Counted from the first letter of the stretch, positions 8,291-18,229 are shown. The stretch: 39,656 nucleotides of DNA from Enterococcus_E cecorum_C (GCF_052119425.1 NZ_JBQKFH010000023.1:1-39656), one strand, 5' to 3'. Made by a program: numbers and translations. The notes: generated from the letters alone by a model not told the origin.

Positions 8291-9223
8291 TTATTCTGCT
8301 TGCCTTAATTTTTCGGCATAATCATTAATTTTTCGAATACGATGATTAATGCCCGATTTTGAGATTGGCCCACTTGGCACCATTTCAGCTAGTTCTTTTA
8401 AACTTACTTCTGGATGTTGTAATCTTAACTCGGCGATTTCTTGTAATTTTTCCGGCAAAGACTTAATCCCTACTTTCGACTCAATATATTCAATGTTTTC
8501 TATTTGTTTAGTAGCTGCATCTGCAATTCGTGACATATTGGCCGTTTCACAATTGACTAAACGATTCACCGAATTACGCATATCACGAACAATGCGTACA
8601 TCTTCAAATTTTAACATGGAATTTGTGGCACCGATTAAAGTCAAAAAGTCAGCAATTTTCTCTGCCCCTTTGAGATAAGTAATATAGCCATTTCTTCTTT
8701 CAAGTGTTCTTGCATTTAAATCAAAGAAATTAAGCATACTACATATATCTTCATTATGCTCTTCATAAACTGAAAAAATTTCCAAATGGTAGCGACTGGT
8801 TTCTGGATTATTAATAGAACCAGATGCCATAAACGCACCACGGAGATAAGAACGCATTTTTTGTGCATTTCCCATCAACTCATCTGAAGCATGGATATCA
8901 AACATTAAACCATCCATAATTCCTAAATCATTTAGCACATCCATCGTATCGTTTTTCAGCCGTACAATATAGACATTATTCTTTTTCAACTTCATTTTCC
9001 GACGAACTAATAATTCACTTCGAACATCATAATGATCTTTTAAAAGTGAATAAATTCTACGTGCAATTGCCGCATTTTCAGTTTGAACATTGAGAATAAA
9101 CTGTTGGTTGGCAATACTTAAAGAACCATTCATTCTAATCAAGGCAGCTAACTCAGCTTTGGCATGTTCGCGGTGCACTTCTAAAGTCGTCAATTCTTTT
9201 TTGACTTCCGCAGCAAATGACAA
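8291..9223 (-). CDS. whiA: DNA-binding protein WhiA
   Basis: WhiA family protein of 310 residues, normal length for Firmicutes: an N-terminal LAGLIDADG-homing-endonuclease-like domain (about 1-200) without nuclease function, and a C-terminal helix-turn-helix (about 220-305, with LKELAEMVPSGPISKSGINHRIRKI). In actinomycetes it regulates sporulation division genes; in Bacillus it affects cell division and chromosome segregation. The start codon is TTG at 9223 with AAAGGGAG eight bases upstream, and it begins two bases after the yvcK stop. It is the last gene of the conserved rapZ-yvcK-whiA cluster. Confidence 0.96.
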   Translation of the reverse strand: MSFAAEVKKELTTLEVHREHAKAELAALIRMNGSLSIANQQFILNVQTENAAIARRIYSLLKDHYDVRSELLVRRKMKLKKNNVYIVRLKNDTMDVLNDLGIMDGLMFDIHASDELMGNAQKMRSYLRGAFMASGSINNPETSRYHLEIFSVYEEHNEDICSMLNFFDLNARTLERRNGYITYLKGAEKIADFLTLIGATNSMLKFEDVRIVRDMRNSVNRLVNCETANMSRIADAATKQIENIEYIESKVGIKSLPEKLQEIAELRLQHPEVSLKELAEMVPSGPISKSGINHRIRKINDYAEKLRQAE

Positions 9224-9225
9224 AA

Positions 9226-10236
9226 TTATCGCTCCCTTTCTGTATTCCTTACGCCATAGACAATCCGTAATAATTCATTCACAACTTTTTCGCCATCATG
9301 AAAGACACCGCCATCGCGTAATTCTAGAAAATCACTAGAGACCACACGACAGCCTTCTTCACGCAAGCCATTAAAATCATGCGTTACTTGGACTAAATAT
9401 TCATCATATTTTTCGACATCCATGTAATCTTCGGGCACATGTTCGATATTGACTAAAACTGTATCCACAAAAGGCATCTTTAAATGGCGATGTAAGACTT
9501 TCACGTGTTGCGCATCGGTGAAGTGCTCCGTTTCGCCTTTTTGTGTCATAATATTACAAATATACACCACTTCTGCCTTCGTCTTTAACATCGCTTCAGA
9601 GATTTCCGGAATCATTAAATTAGGCAAGATACTCGTAAATAAGCTTCCTGGACCTAAAACAATCATATCTGCGTCCATAATGGCTTTCACTACATTACGA
9701 CTCGCTTTAGGTGTTTCATCTGAATCTTGTCGAGACACATGGACATGACGAATCGTTTTTCGCTCTAGAGCAATCTTGGACTCGCCCACTGCAGTCGAAC
9801 CATCCATAAATTCCGCATGTAAAACCAGAGGCTCTTCTGATGAGGGATAGACATTACCTTCCACATGCATCATCTTATTTAAAATGCGAATCGCCTCATA
9901 AGTACTACCACGCATTTCTGCAATCGCTGCAATAATCAAGTTGCCAAGTGCATGATTCGCTAAAAATTTATCTCCTTTGTTAAAGCGATACTGGAAAATA
10001 TCTGAATACAACCTTGGCATATCAGAGAGCGCCACTAAGACATTACGTAGATCTCCTGGTGGGACCATCGTTTTAACTGAGTCTCGTAAAACCCCACTAC
10101 TTCCACCATCATCAGCCACCGTGACAATTGCTGTGATATCTACGCCCTGATTTCTCAGACTTTTTAATATAACTGGTAAGCCTGTACCACCGCCCATGAC
10201 TACAACTTTAGGTTTTCTAATGCGATAGGTTTTCAT
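9226..10236 (-). CDS. yvcK: YvcK/GlmR (CofD-like, UDP-sugar-responsive regulator)
   Basis: A 336-residue CofD/UPF0052-family protein with the nucleotide-sugar-binding GGGTGLPVILKSLR loop at the N-terminus and conserved ADDGGSSG and LGPGSLFTSILPN. In Bacillus and Listeria the homologue (GlmR) binds UDP-GlcNAc and stimulates GlmS, steering carbon into wall synthesis, which ties it functionally to glmM elsewhere in this window. Its ATG overlaps the rapZ stop by four bases (ATGA), indicating translational coupling; its own Shine-Dalgarno (GAGACGG) is weak. Confidence 0.95.
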   Translation of the reverse strand: MKTYRIRKPKVVVMGGGTGLPVILKSLRNQGVDITAIVTVADDGGSSGVLRDSVKTMVPPGDLRNVLVALSDMPRLYSDIFQYRFNKGDKFLANHALGNLIIAAIAEMRGSTYEAIRILNKMMHVEGNVYPSSEEPLVLHAEFMDGSTAVGESKIALERKTIRHVHVSRQDSDETPKASRNVVKAIMDADMIVLGPGSLFTSILPNLMIPEISEAMLKTKAEVVYICNIMTQKGETEHFTDAQHVKVLHRHLKMPFVDTVLVNIEHVPEDYMDVEKYDEYLVQVTHDFNGLREEGCRVVSSDFLELRDGGVFHDGEKVVNELLRIVYGVRNTERER

Positions 10237-11120
10237 GAGCGATTAACCGTCTCTTTTCGTTTATCTTTATCACGGTGGGTGGTATTTACAGTATAGCCAT
10301 TTTCTTTTAGGCATTCACCTACACGATTAGTTAAAGCAACAGAGCGATGTTGACCACCTGTACAACCAATCGCAATCGTTAAACTACTTTTACCTTCTTT
10401 AATGTAACCAGGCATAATTTGTAGTAAAAGTTGGCTAAATGATTGATAGAATTTTTCAGTTTGTTCAAAACTCATGACATAATCATACACGGGTTTATCA
10501 CAACCTGTAAGGGGGCGAAGTCCTGGAATATAATGTGGATTTGGTAAGAAACGTACATCCATTACGATATCTGCATCGATTGGTAGGCCATATTTAAAGC
10601 CAAATGAGACCATCTCCACACGAAAACCCGATTCATTATTATGACGGAATTCTTGATTGATTTTTTCACGTAATTGGCGCGGTGTTAAAGTAGTCGTATC
10701 AATCACCAAAGAAGCTTTTACTTTCAAATCTTCTAAAATGGCACGCTCTTTGCGAATTCCTTCAGTAACCAAACCATCCATTGCCATTGGATGCACACGT
10801 CTAGTTTCTTTATAACGTGAAACCAGCTCTACATCTGAAGCATCTAAAAATAAAATCTTCGTATCAATCAATTGCGTGTTTTCAATTTCAGCTAACATAT
10901 TTTGAATTTCATCAAAAAATGAGCGTGAACGTAAATCAACGACTAAAGCAATTTTGGTTACTTTGCCTGATTCACGAATGAGTTCCCAAAATTTTGGAAT
11001 TAAACTTGGGGGCATGTTGTCAACGCAAAAATAACCCATATCTTCAAAACTTTGGATGGCAACTGTTTTTCCTGCACCGCTCATCCCGGTAATAATGACT
11101 AAACTTAATTGATCAGCCAT
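10233..11120 (-). CDS. rapZ: RapZ/YvcJ nucleotide-binding protein
   Basis: P-loop protein of 295 residues with Walker A GMSGAGKT (12-19) and the conserved C-terminal GCTGGQHRSV of the RapZ family. In E. coli RapZ binds small RNAs that control glmS; in Firmicutes the homologue YvcJ hydrolyses GTP and its role is less clear. The start is ATG 11120 with a perfect GGAGG (11133-11129); the upstream in-frame ATG at 11150 would place that ribosome binding site inside the gene. First gene of rapZ-yvcK-whiA, behind a promoter at 11175-11204. Confidence 0.95.
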   Translation of the reverse strand: MADQLSLVIITGMSGAGKTVAIQSFEDMGYFCVDNMPPSLIPKFWELIRESGKVTKIALVVDLRSRSFFDEIQNMLAEIENTQLIDTKILFLDASDVELVSRYKETRRVHPMAMDGLVTEGIRKERAILEDLKVKASLVIDTTTLTPRQLREKINQEFRHNNESGFRVEMVSFGFKYGLPIDADIVMDVRFLPNPHYIPGLRPLTGCDKPVYDYVMSFEQTEKFYQSFSQLLLQIMPGYIKEGKSSLTIAIGCTGGQHRSVALTNRVGECLKENGYTVNTTHRDKDKRKETVNRS

Positions 11121-11174
11121 GATGAATTCCTCCTTTAAAAAAGCAATCATGTTTCACTTTTTATTGTCTTATTT

Positions 11175-11204
11175 ATTATATCATGCCGGGCGTATCTTAT
11201 ACAA
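11175..11204 (-). promoter_or_regulatory. Promoter of rapZ-yvcK-whiA
   Basis: Minus-strand -35 TTGTAT (11204-11199) and consensus -10 TATAAT (11180-11175), 18 bp apart, about 55 bp before the rapZ start. Confidence 0.6.
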
Positions 11205-11210
11205 CAAAAT

Positions 11211-11244
11211 GGATATACGCAATTTCAAAAAATCACGTATATCC
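11211..11244 (-). terminator. Hairpin after the racemase gene, probable terminator
   Basis: Perfect 9-bp stem GGATATACG/CGTATATCC starting eight bases after the racemase stop. The following T-tract on the minus strand (ATTTTGTTG) is imperfect, so termination may be partial. The rapZ -35 box begins just beyond it. Confidence 0.5.
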
Positions 11245-11251
11245 GTAAAAC

Positions 11252-11959
11252 TTATTTATTTCTTAAAGATAATGCTCGGTCTATCGTGCGGTCTACTAAA
11301 ATAGATTGTGCATCAAAAATTTTATACTCATGTTCACAATCAATATATTCAGCAACTAATGAAAGTTCTGTACATCCTAAAATAACGGCTTCACATCCAA
11401 GTTTTTTTGTATCGGCTAGAATTTCAAAAAACAACTCAAGATTAATATAATCATTTTCTTTTACATCCTGATAAATTAAATGATTAATTTTAGCTTGTAA
11501 ATCTTGACCTGGAATCAAATAATTAATCCCTTGTTCTTTTAATTCATTTTCGTAAACGCCCGCCTTCACACTGCCTTCCGTACCTAAAAATGCCACTTTA
11601 CCAGTAATTTGCTCACGGTGAATCTGTTTGACGGCTTCTTTTGGCATATGTAAAATCGGAATTTTGGTCTCTTTTTGTAAGTCATCAAAAAAATAATGAG
11701 CCGTATTACAGGTCAAAACAATAAAGCTTGGTTGCAAAATATTTTGTTGGCGAATATCTTCTTGCAATAAAGGAATTGGATTTGGTTTACTACGATCAAG
11801 AATATAAGCCGTACGATCAGGAATTGTCGCATGATTATATAAAATATAATTTAAATAATCCTGATCAGCATGTGTCGGTGTGCGTTTATTTAACTGTCGA
11901 ACAAAGCTTTCTGTCGCCATCGTTCCCATTCCACCTAGAATGGTAAAAAAATCGCGCAT
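11252..11959 (-). CDS. Aspartate/glutamate racemase family protein, probable aspartate racemase
   Basis: PLP-independent racemase of 235 residues with the two-cysteine catalytic arrangement: Cys84 in LTCNTAH and Cys196 in LGCTELS, plus the N-terminal GGMGTMAT loop of the Asp/Glu racemase family. The immediate partner is a D-aspartate-ligase-like ATP-grasp gene ending two bases upstream, so the likely job is converting L-Asp to D-Asp for peptidoglycan side chains. Family membership alone would allow glutamate; the context favours aspartate. Shine-Dalgarno GAAGG lies within the end of the upstream gene. Confidence 0.9.
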   Translation of the reverse strand: MRDFFTILGGMGTMATESFVRQLNKRTPTHADQDYLNYILYNHATIPDRTAYILDRSKPNPIPLLQEDIRQQNILQPSFIVLTCNTAHYFFDDLQKETKIPILHMPKEAVKQIHREQITGKVAFLGTEGSVKAGVYENELKEQGINYLIPGQDLQAKINHLIYQDVKENDYINLELFFEILADTKKLGCEAVILGCTELSLVAEYIDCEHEYKIFDAQSILVDRTIDRALSLRNK

Positions 11960-11961
11960 GA

Positions 11962-13215
11962 TTAACCTTCTTTCACTTTAAAATATTTTTCATAATCTTC
12001 TTCATACTTTTTATAAACATACTTCATTAATAAATAGTGTCTTAAAGAACGATCTTTCTTATAAAATAATGTTGAACCGTATTTGCCTTGCGCTAATAAA
12101 TCTAAGCCTCTTTGTTTATCTGGACCGTCTTTGGCATATTTTTTAAAAATAGATAATGGCACATTCAACCATAATTTAGCATGGTCTCCGTGAGCGCGCC
12201 CATAAATTGTCTTTTCAAACGGTTTGTTAAAAATCAAATCTTCTGTAATAAATTTGGCTAAATTTAAACCATTTAAAGTTACAAAGAAGCTACTACGGCC
12301 TTGACGTAAATTAATTTCAAATAATTTGAATATCCCATCGCGGCTATCATATTTCATATCAAAATTCGCAAAACCAACATAGTTAATACGTTTTAAAAAT
12401 TGTGCAACATCATGATAGATTTGCTCATTTTCATCTGGTAAAATCACGGTGTAATTTCCCACTGAACCAGGCGCAGGATCTTCTAATAACGGATGACCTA
12501 AACACATCATACGAACATTATGCTCATGATCGACATAGACGTTTAGCACACGCATATTACTATCATCGCCTGGAATGAAGTCTTGCACAATCATCTCACT
12601 GGTATAGCCAGCTTGATAAATTCGTTCAACAATAATTTCGAATTCTTTCCGGTTATCAATAATAAATGCTTTTTTACGTCCTTCAAAGTCAATTGACAAC
12701 CATTCGACACTATTTGCCGGTTTCAGCGCCACTGGAAAATCAAATGGTAAAGATTGTTTGAATTGACCATTTTCTAAATGTGCTGGTGTTAAAATGAAGG
12801 TTTTTGGATAAGGTAAACCATATTTTTCACAAGTTTCATAAAAAGTAACTTTATTAATCAACACTTTAAATAACTCATAATCATTGGCGATAAAAGTATA
12901 ATAGGGTGCTAATTTTTCCTTATTTTGAGATAACAACTCGGCATAACCATCCCCACAAGGAATCAATAAATATTTAATGTCTGCTTGGTTAAAAGTTGAT
13001 TTTGCTAACTCGATTAACTTTTCAGAGAAGACAGGATCTTTATCAAAACCATCATATAAATGAATATCGGCAATTTTAGTAAATCTAGTTGGAGCTAATT
13101 GATGTTCTCCAATCGCAATGGGTTTTATACCATATTCTTCATTGAATGCACGCGCCATGCCATAGACATTCATATCTGTCCCAAGCAATATAGGTATAAA
13201 ATTATTTTTCTGCAT
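11962..13215 (-). CDS. ATP-grasp ligase, probable D-aspartate ligase of peptidoglycan bridge synthesis
   Basis: A 417-residue ATP-grasp enzyme resembling the D-aspartate:UDP-MurNAc-pentapeptide ligase (Asl) of E. faecium and L. lactis, which adds D-Asp to the epsilon-amino group of the stem-peptide lysine. Visible features are an N-terminal preATP-grasp domain (LLGTDMNVYGMAR), ATP-binding lysine in ALKP (165), a VQDFIPGDDSNMRV segment (210-223), and the metal/ATP ExNxR motif at 300-304. The length fits Asl. It is the first gene of a two-gene operon with the racemase that would supply D-Asp. Substrate is inferred from family and context. Own promoter at 13251-13278. Confidence 0.88.
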   Translation of the reverse strand: MQKNNFIPILLGTDMNVYGMARAFNEEYGIKPIAIGEHQLAPTRFTKIADIHLYDGFDKDPVFSEKLIELAKSTFNQADIKYLLIPCGDGYAELLSQNKEKLAPYYTFIANDYELFKVLINKVTFYETCEKYGLPYPKTFILTPAHLENGQFKQSLPFDFPVALKPANSVEWLSIDFEGRKKAFIIDNRKEFEIIVERIYQAGYTSEMIVQDFIPGDDSNMRVLNVYVDHEHNVRMMCLGHPLLEDPAPGSVGNYTVILPDENEQIYHDVAQFLKRINYVGFANFDMKYDSRDGIFKLFEINLRQGRSSFFVTLNGLNLAKFITEDLIFNKPFEKTIYGRAHGDHAKLWLNVPLSIFKKYAKDGPDKQRGLDLLAQGKYGSTLFYKKDRSLRHYLLMKYVYKKYEEDYEKYFKVKEG

Positions 13216-13250
13216 ATTTTCACTCTTTTCTGAAACAATTCACATTCAAC

Positions 13251-13278
13251 ATCATACCATAAAGGCTCTTGCAAGCAA
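13251..13278 (-). promoter_or_regulatory. Promoter of the D-Asp ligase-racemase operon
   Basis: Minus-strand -35 TTGCTT (13278-13273) and -10 TATGAT (13256-13251), 16 bp spacing. The -35 region overlaps the perfect 8-base palindrome CTTGCAAG. Confidence 0.5.
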
Positions 13279-13352
13279 AGAGACTTTTCTGCAAAGCAAT
13301 CATATTTTTACAAAATCGTAATTATCTTTTCACTTTATACAAAAAAGTCTCT
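13279..13352. repeat. Inverted repeat between uvrA and the D-Asp ligase gene
   Basis: AGAGACTTTT (13279-13288) and AAAAGTCTCT (13343-13352) are perfect 10-bp inverted arms 54 bp apart. It fills most of the 142-bp gap. A T-run follows the first arm rather than the second on the minus strand, so it is not a classical terminator, though it may stop uvrA transcription. Confidence 0.45.
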
Positions 13353-13357
13353 CATTA

Positions 13358-16180
13358 TTATTTATTTAATAATTTTTGTAAGTATTGGCCTGTAAAGCTT
13401 GTAGGTACTTTGGCAACTGCTTCAGGTGTTCCTGTAGCCAAAATAGTACCACCACCTGCACCACCTTCTGGACCTAAATCAATCAGGTAGTCAGCACATT
13501 TAATGACATCCAAATTATGCTCGATAACCAATACCGTATTTCCATTATCAACGAGTCGCTGTAAAACTTTCAATAAACGAGCGATATCTTCCGCGTGTAA
13601 TCCCGTTGTTGGTTCATCCAAAATATAGAAGTTACGGCCATTGCTACTTCGATGTAATTCAGAAGCGAGTTTCATCCGTTGTGCTTCCCCACCTGAGAGT
13701 GTAGTAGCAGGTTGGCCTAATGTCACATATCCTAAACCAACATCCACAATAGTTTGTAGTTTGCGTTTGATTTTAGGGATGTGTTTAAAGAACTCTAGAG
13801 CATCTTCGACAGTCATTTCTAATATTTCAGCAATATTCTTGCCTTTATAGTGAACTTCAAGTGTTTCAGAATTATAACGTTTACCGTGACAGACTTCGCA
13901 AGGTACATAAACATCTGGTAAAAAGTGCATCTCAATCTTAATTATCCCATCACCTTTACATGCTTCACAGCGTCCACCCTTCACATTGAAACTAAATCGT
14001 CCCTTCTTGTAACCATGGACTTTGGCTTCATTCGTTTGGGCAAATAAATCACGGATATCATCAAAGACACTCGTATAAGTTGCAGGATTACTTCGTGGGG
14101 TACGGCCAATGGGACTTTGATCAATATCAATCACTTTTTCAATTGACTTATAACCAGTGATTTTCTTATGTTTACCAGGTTTTGCATGAGCGCGACTTAC
14201 TTTTTGTTGTAAGGCTTTTTTCAAAATTTCATTCACTAATGTAGATTTACCTGAGCCAGAAACACCGGTTACAGCTGTAAATGTGGCCAAAGGAAAATCA
14301 ACCGTAATATTTTGCAAATTATTTTCACTAGCACCTACAACCGTAATCTTCTCACCATTGCCTTTTCTTCTTTCCTTAGGCACTGGAATTTTACGTTTAC
14401 CAGATAGATACTGACCCGTTAAGGAATTCGGATTTTCGCTGACTTCTTGTGGGGTACCATATGCAACGACTTCACCACCATGTTGACCCGCACCAGGACC
14501 GATATCAATCAAGTAATCTGCCGCTCGCATCGTATCTTCATCATGTTCGACAACGATTAAAGTATTCCCTAAATCGCGCATTTTTCTTAAAGAATCAAGC
14601 AGACGATCGTTATCGCGTTGATGTAAACCAATTGAAGGTTCATCTAAAATATAAAGGACACCCGATAAGTTCGAACCGATTTGAGTAGCTAGACGAATCC
14701 GTTGTGCTTCTCCTCCAGACAGAGTCCCCGCAGCTCGACTCAAGGTTAAGTAGCCTAAGCCCACATTTTGTAAAAAAGTTAAACGGTCTTTTATCTCTTT
14801 TAAAATTGGCTTAGCAATCATTGTTTCTTGCTCAGTCAAAGTTAATTGCTCAAGAAAAGCTAAAGCATCTTGAATTGACTTTTCGCTCAACTCGCCCAAA
14901 TGAATGCCCCCGACTTTAACGGCTAAAGCTTGCTCATTCAATCGATACCCGTGACAGTGAGAACAGGTTAATTCTGTCATGTATAAGCGCATTTGATCAC
15001 GAGTAAAATCACTATTGGTTTCATGATAACGACGATAGATATTATTTAAGACTCCTTCAAAAGGCACCTCCACATCGCGAACGCCCCCAAAATCATTCTC
15101 ATAATGAAAATGGAAAGTTTTGCCATTGGAGCCATGTAAGATTAACTGCTGCTCTTCTTTACTTAGTTTTTCAAATGGTGTATCCATATCAATACCAAAA
15201 CTCAAACAAAATTGTTCAAGCATTTGGGGATAATATTGCGAACTGATTGGATTCCAAGGTACCAATGCGCCTTCTCTTAAAGTTAAGCTCCGGTCTGGAA
15301 TCACTAAATCTTCATCAACCGCCAACTTAATACCTAAACCATCACACTCTGGACAAGCACCAAAGGGAGCATTGAATGAAAACAGACGTGGCTCTAATTC
15401 CCCTACAGTAAAACCACAATAGGGACAAGCATAGTGTTCACTAAAGAGCATTTCATCTTGACCAATCACATCAACCACAGCATAACCATCCGCCAAACGT
15501 AAAGCTGCTTCAAACGAGTCAAATAAACGTGAACGAATCCCTTCTTTGATAATAATACGGTCAATCACAATCGCAATGTCATGCTTTTTATTCTTCTCTA
15601 ACTCGGGCACTTCGCTTATATCATAAATTTCACCGTCTACCCGAACACGCACATAGCCTTCTTTTTGAATATGTTCAAAAACTTTTTTATGCTGCCCTTT
15701 CTTTTGATAAATAACAGGCGATAATATCTGAATTTTTGTACGCTCGGGTAATTCTAAAACTTGATCAACCATTTGTTCTACAGACTGGCTCGTAATTTCC
15801 ACATGATCATTGGGACAAATGGGGTGACCGCATCTAGCATATAGCAATCGTAAATAATCATTAATTTCAGTCACTGTCCCAACCGTTGAACGCGGATTTT
15901 TACTTGTTGTTTTTTGGTCAATCGAGATAGCTGGTGATAAGCCGTCAATACTATCTACATCTGGTTTATCCATCTGACCTAAAAATTGACGAGCATAAGC
16001 GCTCAAACTTTCCACATATCTTCTTTGCCCTTCTGCGTATAAAGTATCAAATGCCAACGAACTTTTTCCAGATCCAGACAAACCAGTTACAACGACTAAC
16101 TGATCGCGCGGAATCGTTACGTCGATATTTTTTAAATTATGCGCGCGGGCACCATGAATCACAATCTTATCATTTGCCAT
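13358..16180 (-). CDS. uvrA: Excinuclease ABC subunit A
   Basis: Damage-recognition ATPase of nucleotide excision repair, working with UvrB. The 940 residues have the standard length and duplicated ABC architecture: Walker A GLSGSGKSSLAF near 31-42 and GVSGSGKSTLV near 640, two LSGGEAQR signatures, and zinc-binding CPYC/CPEC and CEAC/CEVC cysteine pairs. It lies 17 bp downstream of uvrB with AGGAG as ribosome binding site, so it should share the uvrB promoter and LexA-type control. Confidence 0.98.
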   Translation of the reverse strand: MANDKIVIHGARAHNLKNIDVTIPRDQLVVVTGLSGSGKSSLAFDTLYAEGQRRYVESLSAYARQFLGQMDKPDVDSIDGLSPAISIDQKTTSKNPRSTVGTVTEINDYLRLLYARCGHPICPNDHVEITSQSVEQMVDQVLELPERTKIQILSPVIYQKKGQHKKVFEHIQKEGYVRVRVDGEIYDISEVPELEKNKKHDIAIVIDRIIIKEGIRSRLFDSFEAALRLADGYAVVDVIGQDEMLFSEHYACPYCGFTVGELEPRLFSFNAPFGACPECDGLGIKLAVDEDLVIPDRSLTLREGALVPWNPISSQYYPQMLEQFCLSFGIDMDTPFEKLSKEEQQLILHGSNGKTFHFHYENDFGGVRDVEVPFEGVLNNIYRRYHETNSDFTRDQMRLYMTELTCSHCHGYRLNEQALAVKVGGIHLGELSEKSIQDALAFLEQLTLTEQETMIAKPILKEIKDRLTFLQNVGLGYLTLSRAAGTLSGGEAQRIRLATQIGSNLSGVLYILDEPSIGLHQRDNDRLLDSLRKMRDLGNTLIVVEHDEDTMRAADYLIDIGPGAGQHGGEVVAYGTPQEVSENPNSLTGQYLSGKRKIPVPKERRKGNGEKITVVGASENNLQNITVDFPLATFTAVTGVSGSGKSTLVNEILKKALQQKVSRAHAKPGKHKKITGYKSIEKVIDIDQSPIGRTPRSNPATYTSVFDDIRDLFAQTNEAKVHGYKKGRFSFNVKGGRCEACKGDGIIKIEMHFLPDVYVPCEVCHGKRYNSETLEVHYKGKNIAEILEMTVEDALEFFKHIPKIKRKLQTIVDVGLGYVTLGQPATTLSGGEAQRMKLASELHRSSNGRNFYILDEPTTGLHAEDIARLLKVLQRLVDNGNTVLVIEHNLDVIKCADYLIDLGPEGGAGGGTILATGTPEAVAKVPTSFTGQYLQKLLNK

Positions 16181-16197
16181 AAAAAAACTCCTATTTA

Positions 16198-18189
16198 TTA
16201 CTCACTTTTTAGCTCTAGAATGGTATCTCTTAGGGTTGCTGCACGTTCAAAATCTAGGGCTTTAGCAGCATCCTTCATTTCTTTTTCTAGTTTTGCTAAC
16301 ATTAATTCTTTTTCTTCTTTACTATATTCTTGATAATGTTTAAAATCAAATGGCTCTTCAGCTACTTTTGCCGTTTTGGTAATCGAAATCAATTCTCGAA
16401 TTTCTTTTTTAATAGTTTTTGGTACAATATGATGTTCCTTATTGTACGCTTCTTGGATACTGCGACGGCGCATCGTTTCGTCAATCGCTTTTTGCATGGA
16501 TTCAGTCCTATTGTCTGCATACATAATTACTTTGCCTGAAGCATTTCTTGCAGCACGACCAATTGTTTGCACCAAGGACCGTTCACTGCGTAAGAAACCT
16601 TCTTTATCTGCATCTAAAATAGCCACTAAAGAAACTTCCGGAACATCCAATCCTTCACGTAATAAGTTAATCCCAACCAAAACATCAAACTCACCTAAAC
16701 GCAAATCGCGAATAATTTCTGTACGTTCCAATGTTTTAATATCACTATGGAGATACTTCACTTTAATGCCTAATTCTTTCAAGTAATCCGTCAAGTCTTC
16801 AGCCATTTTCTTAGTCAAGGTCGTTACAAAGACACGTTCATCTTTTTCAATCCGTTCATTGATTTCCCCCACTAAATCATCAATTTGCCCCATAATCGGA
16901 CGCACTTCAATCATCGGGTCTAATAATCCAGTTGGTCGAATAATTTGCTCTACAATATGATCTGTTCTTCCCATTTCATAAGGTCCAGGGGTCGCCGAAA
17001 TATAAATAATTTGATGGACATGGGTTTCAAACTCTTCCAATCTTAGCGGACGATTATCTAATGCTGAAGGGAGACGAAATCCATAGTCTACCAACATTTG
17101 TTTGCGGGCTCTATCGCCATTATACATCCCTCGAATTTGCGGCATTGTCACATGTGATTCATCAATGACAAGCAAATAATCTTCTGGAAAGAAATCAAGT
17201 AAAGTATAAGGTGGTTCCCCTTCTTTACGGCCATCCATATGTCGTGAATAGTTTTCAATTCCTGAGGTATATCCCATCTCTTTCATCATTTCAATATCAT
17301 AATTGGTTCTTTGTTCTAATCGTTGGGCTTCTAATAGCTGATCATTCGCTCTAAGTACGGCTAATCTTTGAGCTAATTCTTCCTCAATTCCACGAATCGC
17401 TTCATCTAAAGTGTGTTCATTGGTTACGAAGTGCGTAGCTGGGAAGATTGAGACATGCTCCGTTTCAGCTAACACTTCTCCTGTTAAAGCATCAATTTCT
17501 CTAATCCGCTCCACTTCATCACCAAAAAACTCAATGCGCAAAGCTCGCTCATCACGAGAAGCTGGGAAAATTTCAACTACATCACCACGTACCCGAAATC
17601 TACCCCGTTGAAAATCAATATCGTTACGTTCAAATTGAATATCGATTAAATTACGCAAGAGATCATCACGGCTAATTTCCATGCCTACACGAATAGAAAC
17701 GACTTGTTTTTGGTATTCCATAGGTGAACCTAACCCAAAAATACAAGAAACAGAAGCCACCACAATCACATCATTTCGCTCAAGCAAAGCACTCGTCGCA
17801 CTATGTCGCAACTTATCGATTTCATCATTAATACTTGCATCTTTTTCAATATAGGTATCACTGGACGGCACATAAGCTTCTGGTTGATAATAATCATAAT
17901 AGGAAACAAAATATTCCACCGCATTATTAGGGAAAAATTCTTTAAACTCGCCATACAATTGGCCAGCTAAAGTTTTATTATGTGCAATTACTAATGTGGG
18001 TTTATTTACTCTTTGGATGACCTGAGAAACAGTATAGGTTTTCCCTGTTCCTGTAGCTCCTAATAAGATTTGTTCTTTTACTCCTGATTGAATTCCTTGA
18101 ACCAAGCCTTCAATTGCTGTTGGTTGATCCCCAGCTGGTTGGTATTTAGAGACTAATTCAAATTGATTATCTGTTGTTCGTTCAATCAT
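16198..18189 (-). CDS. uvrB: Excinuclease ABC subunit B
   Basis: Helicase-like damage-verification subunit of nucleotide excision repair. The 663 residues include Walker A GATGTGKT near 44, the beta-hairpin YYDYYQPEAYVP, helicase motifs DESH and TIGRAARN, and the C-terminal UVR domain that contacts UvrC (KLEKEMKDAAKALDFERAA). It starts at ATG 18189 behind GAGGG. It heads the uvrB-uvrA operon; its promoter overlaps a near-perfect Gram-positive SOS box at 18233-18246, implying induction by DNA damage. Confidence 0.98.
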   Translation of the reverse strand: MIERTTDNQFELVSKYQPAGDQPTAIEGLVQGIQSGVKEQILLGATGTGKTYTVSQVIQRVNKPTLVIAHNKTLAGQLYGEFKEFFPNNAVEYFVSYYDYYQPEAYVPSSDTYIEKDASINDEIDKLRHSATSALLERNDVIVVASVSCIFGLGSPMEYQKQVVSIRVGMEISRDDLLRNLIDIQFERNDIDFQRGRFRVRGDVVEIFPASRDERALRIEFFGDEVERIREIDALTGEVLAETEHVSIFPATHFVTNEHTLDEAIRGIEEELAQRLAVLRANDQLLEAQRLEQRTNYDIEMMKEMGYTSGIENYSRHMDGRKEGEPPYTLLDFFPEDYLLVIDESHVTMPQIRGMYNGDRARKQMLVDYGFRLPSALDNRPLRLEEFETHVHQIIYISATPGPYEMGRTDHIVEQIIRPTGLLDPMIEVRPIMGQIDDLVGEINERIEKDERVFVTTLTKKMAEDLTDYLKELGIKVKYLHSDIKTLERTEIIRDLRLGEFDVLVGINLLREGLDVPEVSLVAILDADKEGFLRSERSLVQTIGRAARNASGKVIMYADNRTESMQKAIDETMRRRSIQEAYNKEHHIVPKTIKKEIRELISITKTAKVAEEPFDFKHYQEYSKEEKELMLAKLEKEMKDAAKALDFERAATLRDTILELKSE

Positions 18190-18220
18190 ACTATACCCTC
18201 GATTCTTTATAACTAGGTCT

Positions 18221-18229
18221 ATTGTACCA
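18221..18229 (-). promoter_or_regulatory. Extended -10 promoter of uvrB-uvrA
   Basis: Minus-strand TGGTACAAT is an extended -10 element, 31 bp upstream of the uvrB start. No good -35 is present; the LexA box occupies the adjoining upstream DNA. Confidence 0.55.
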
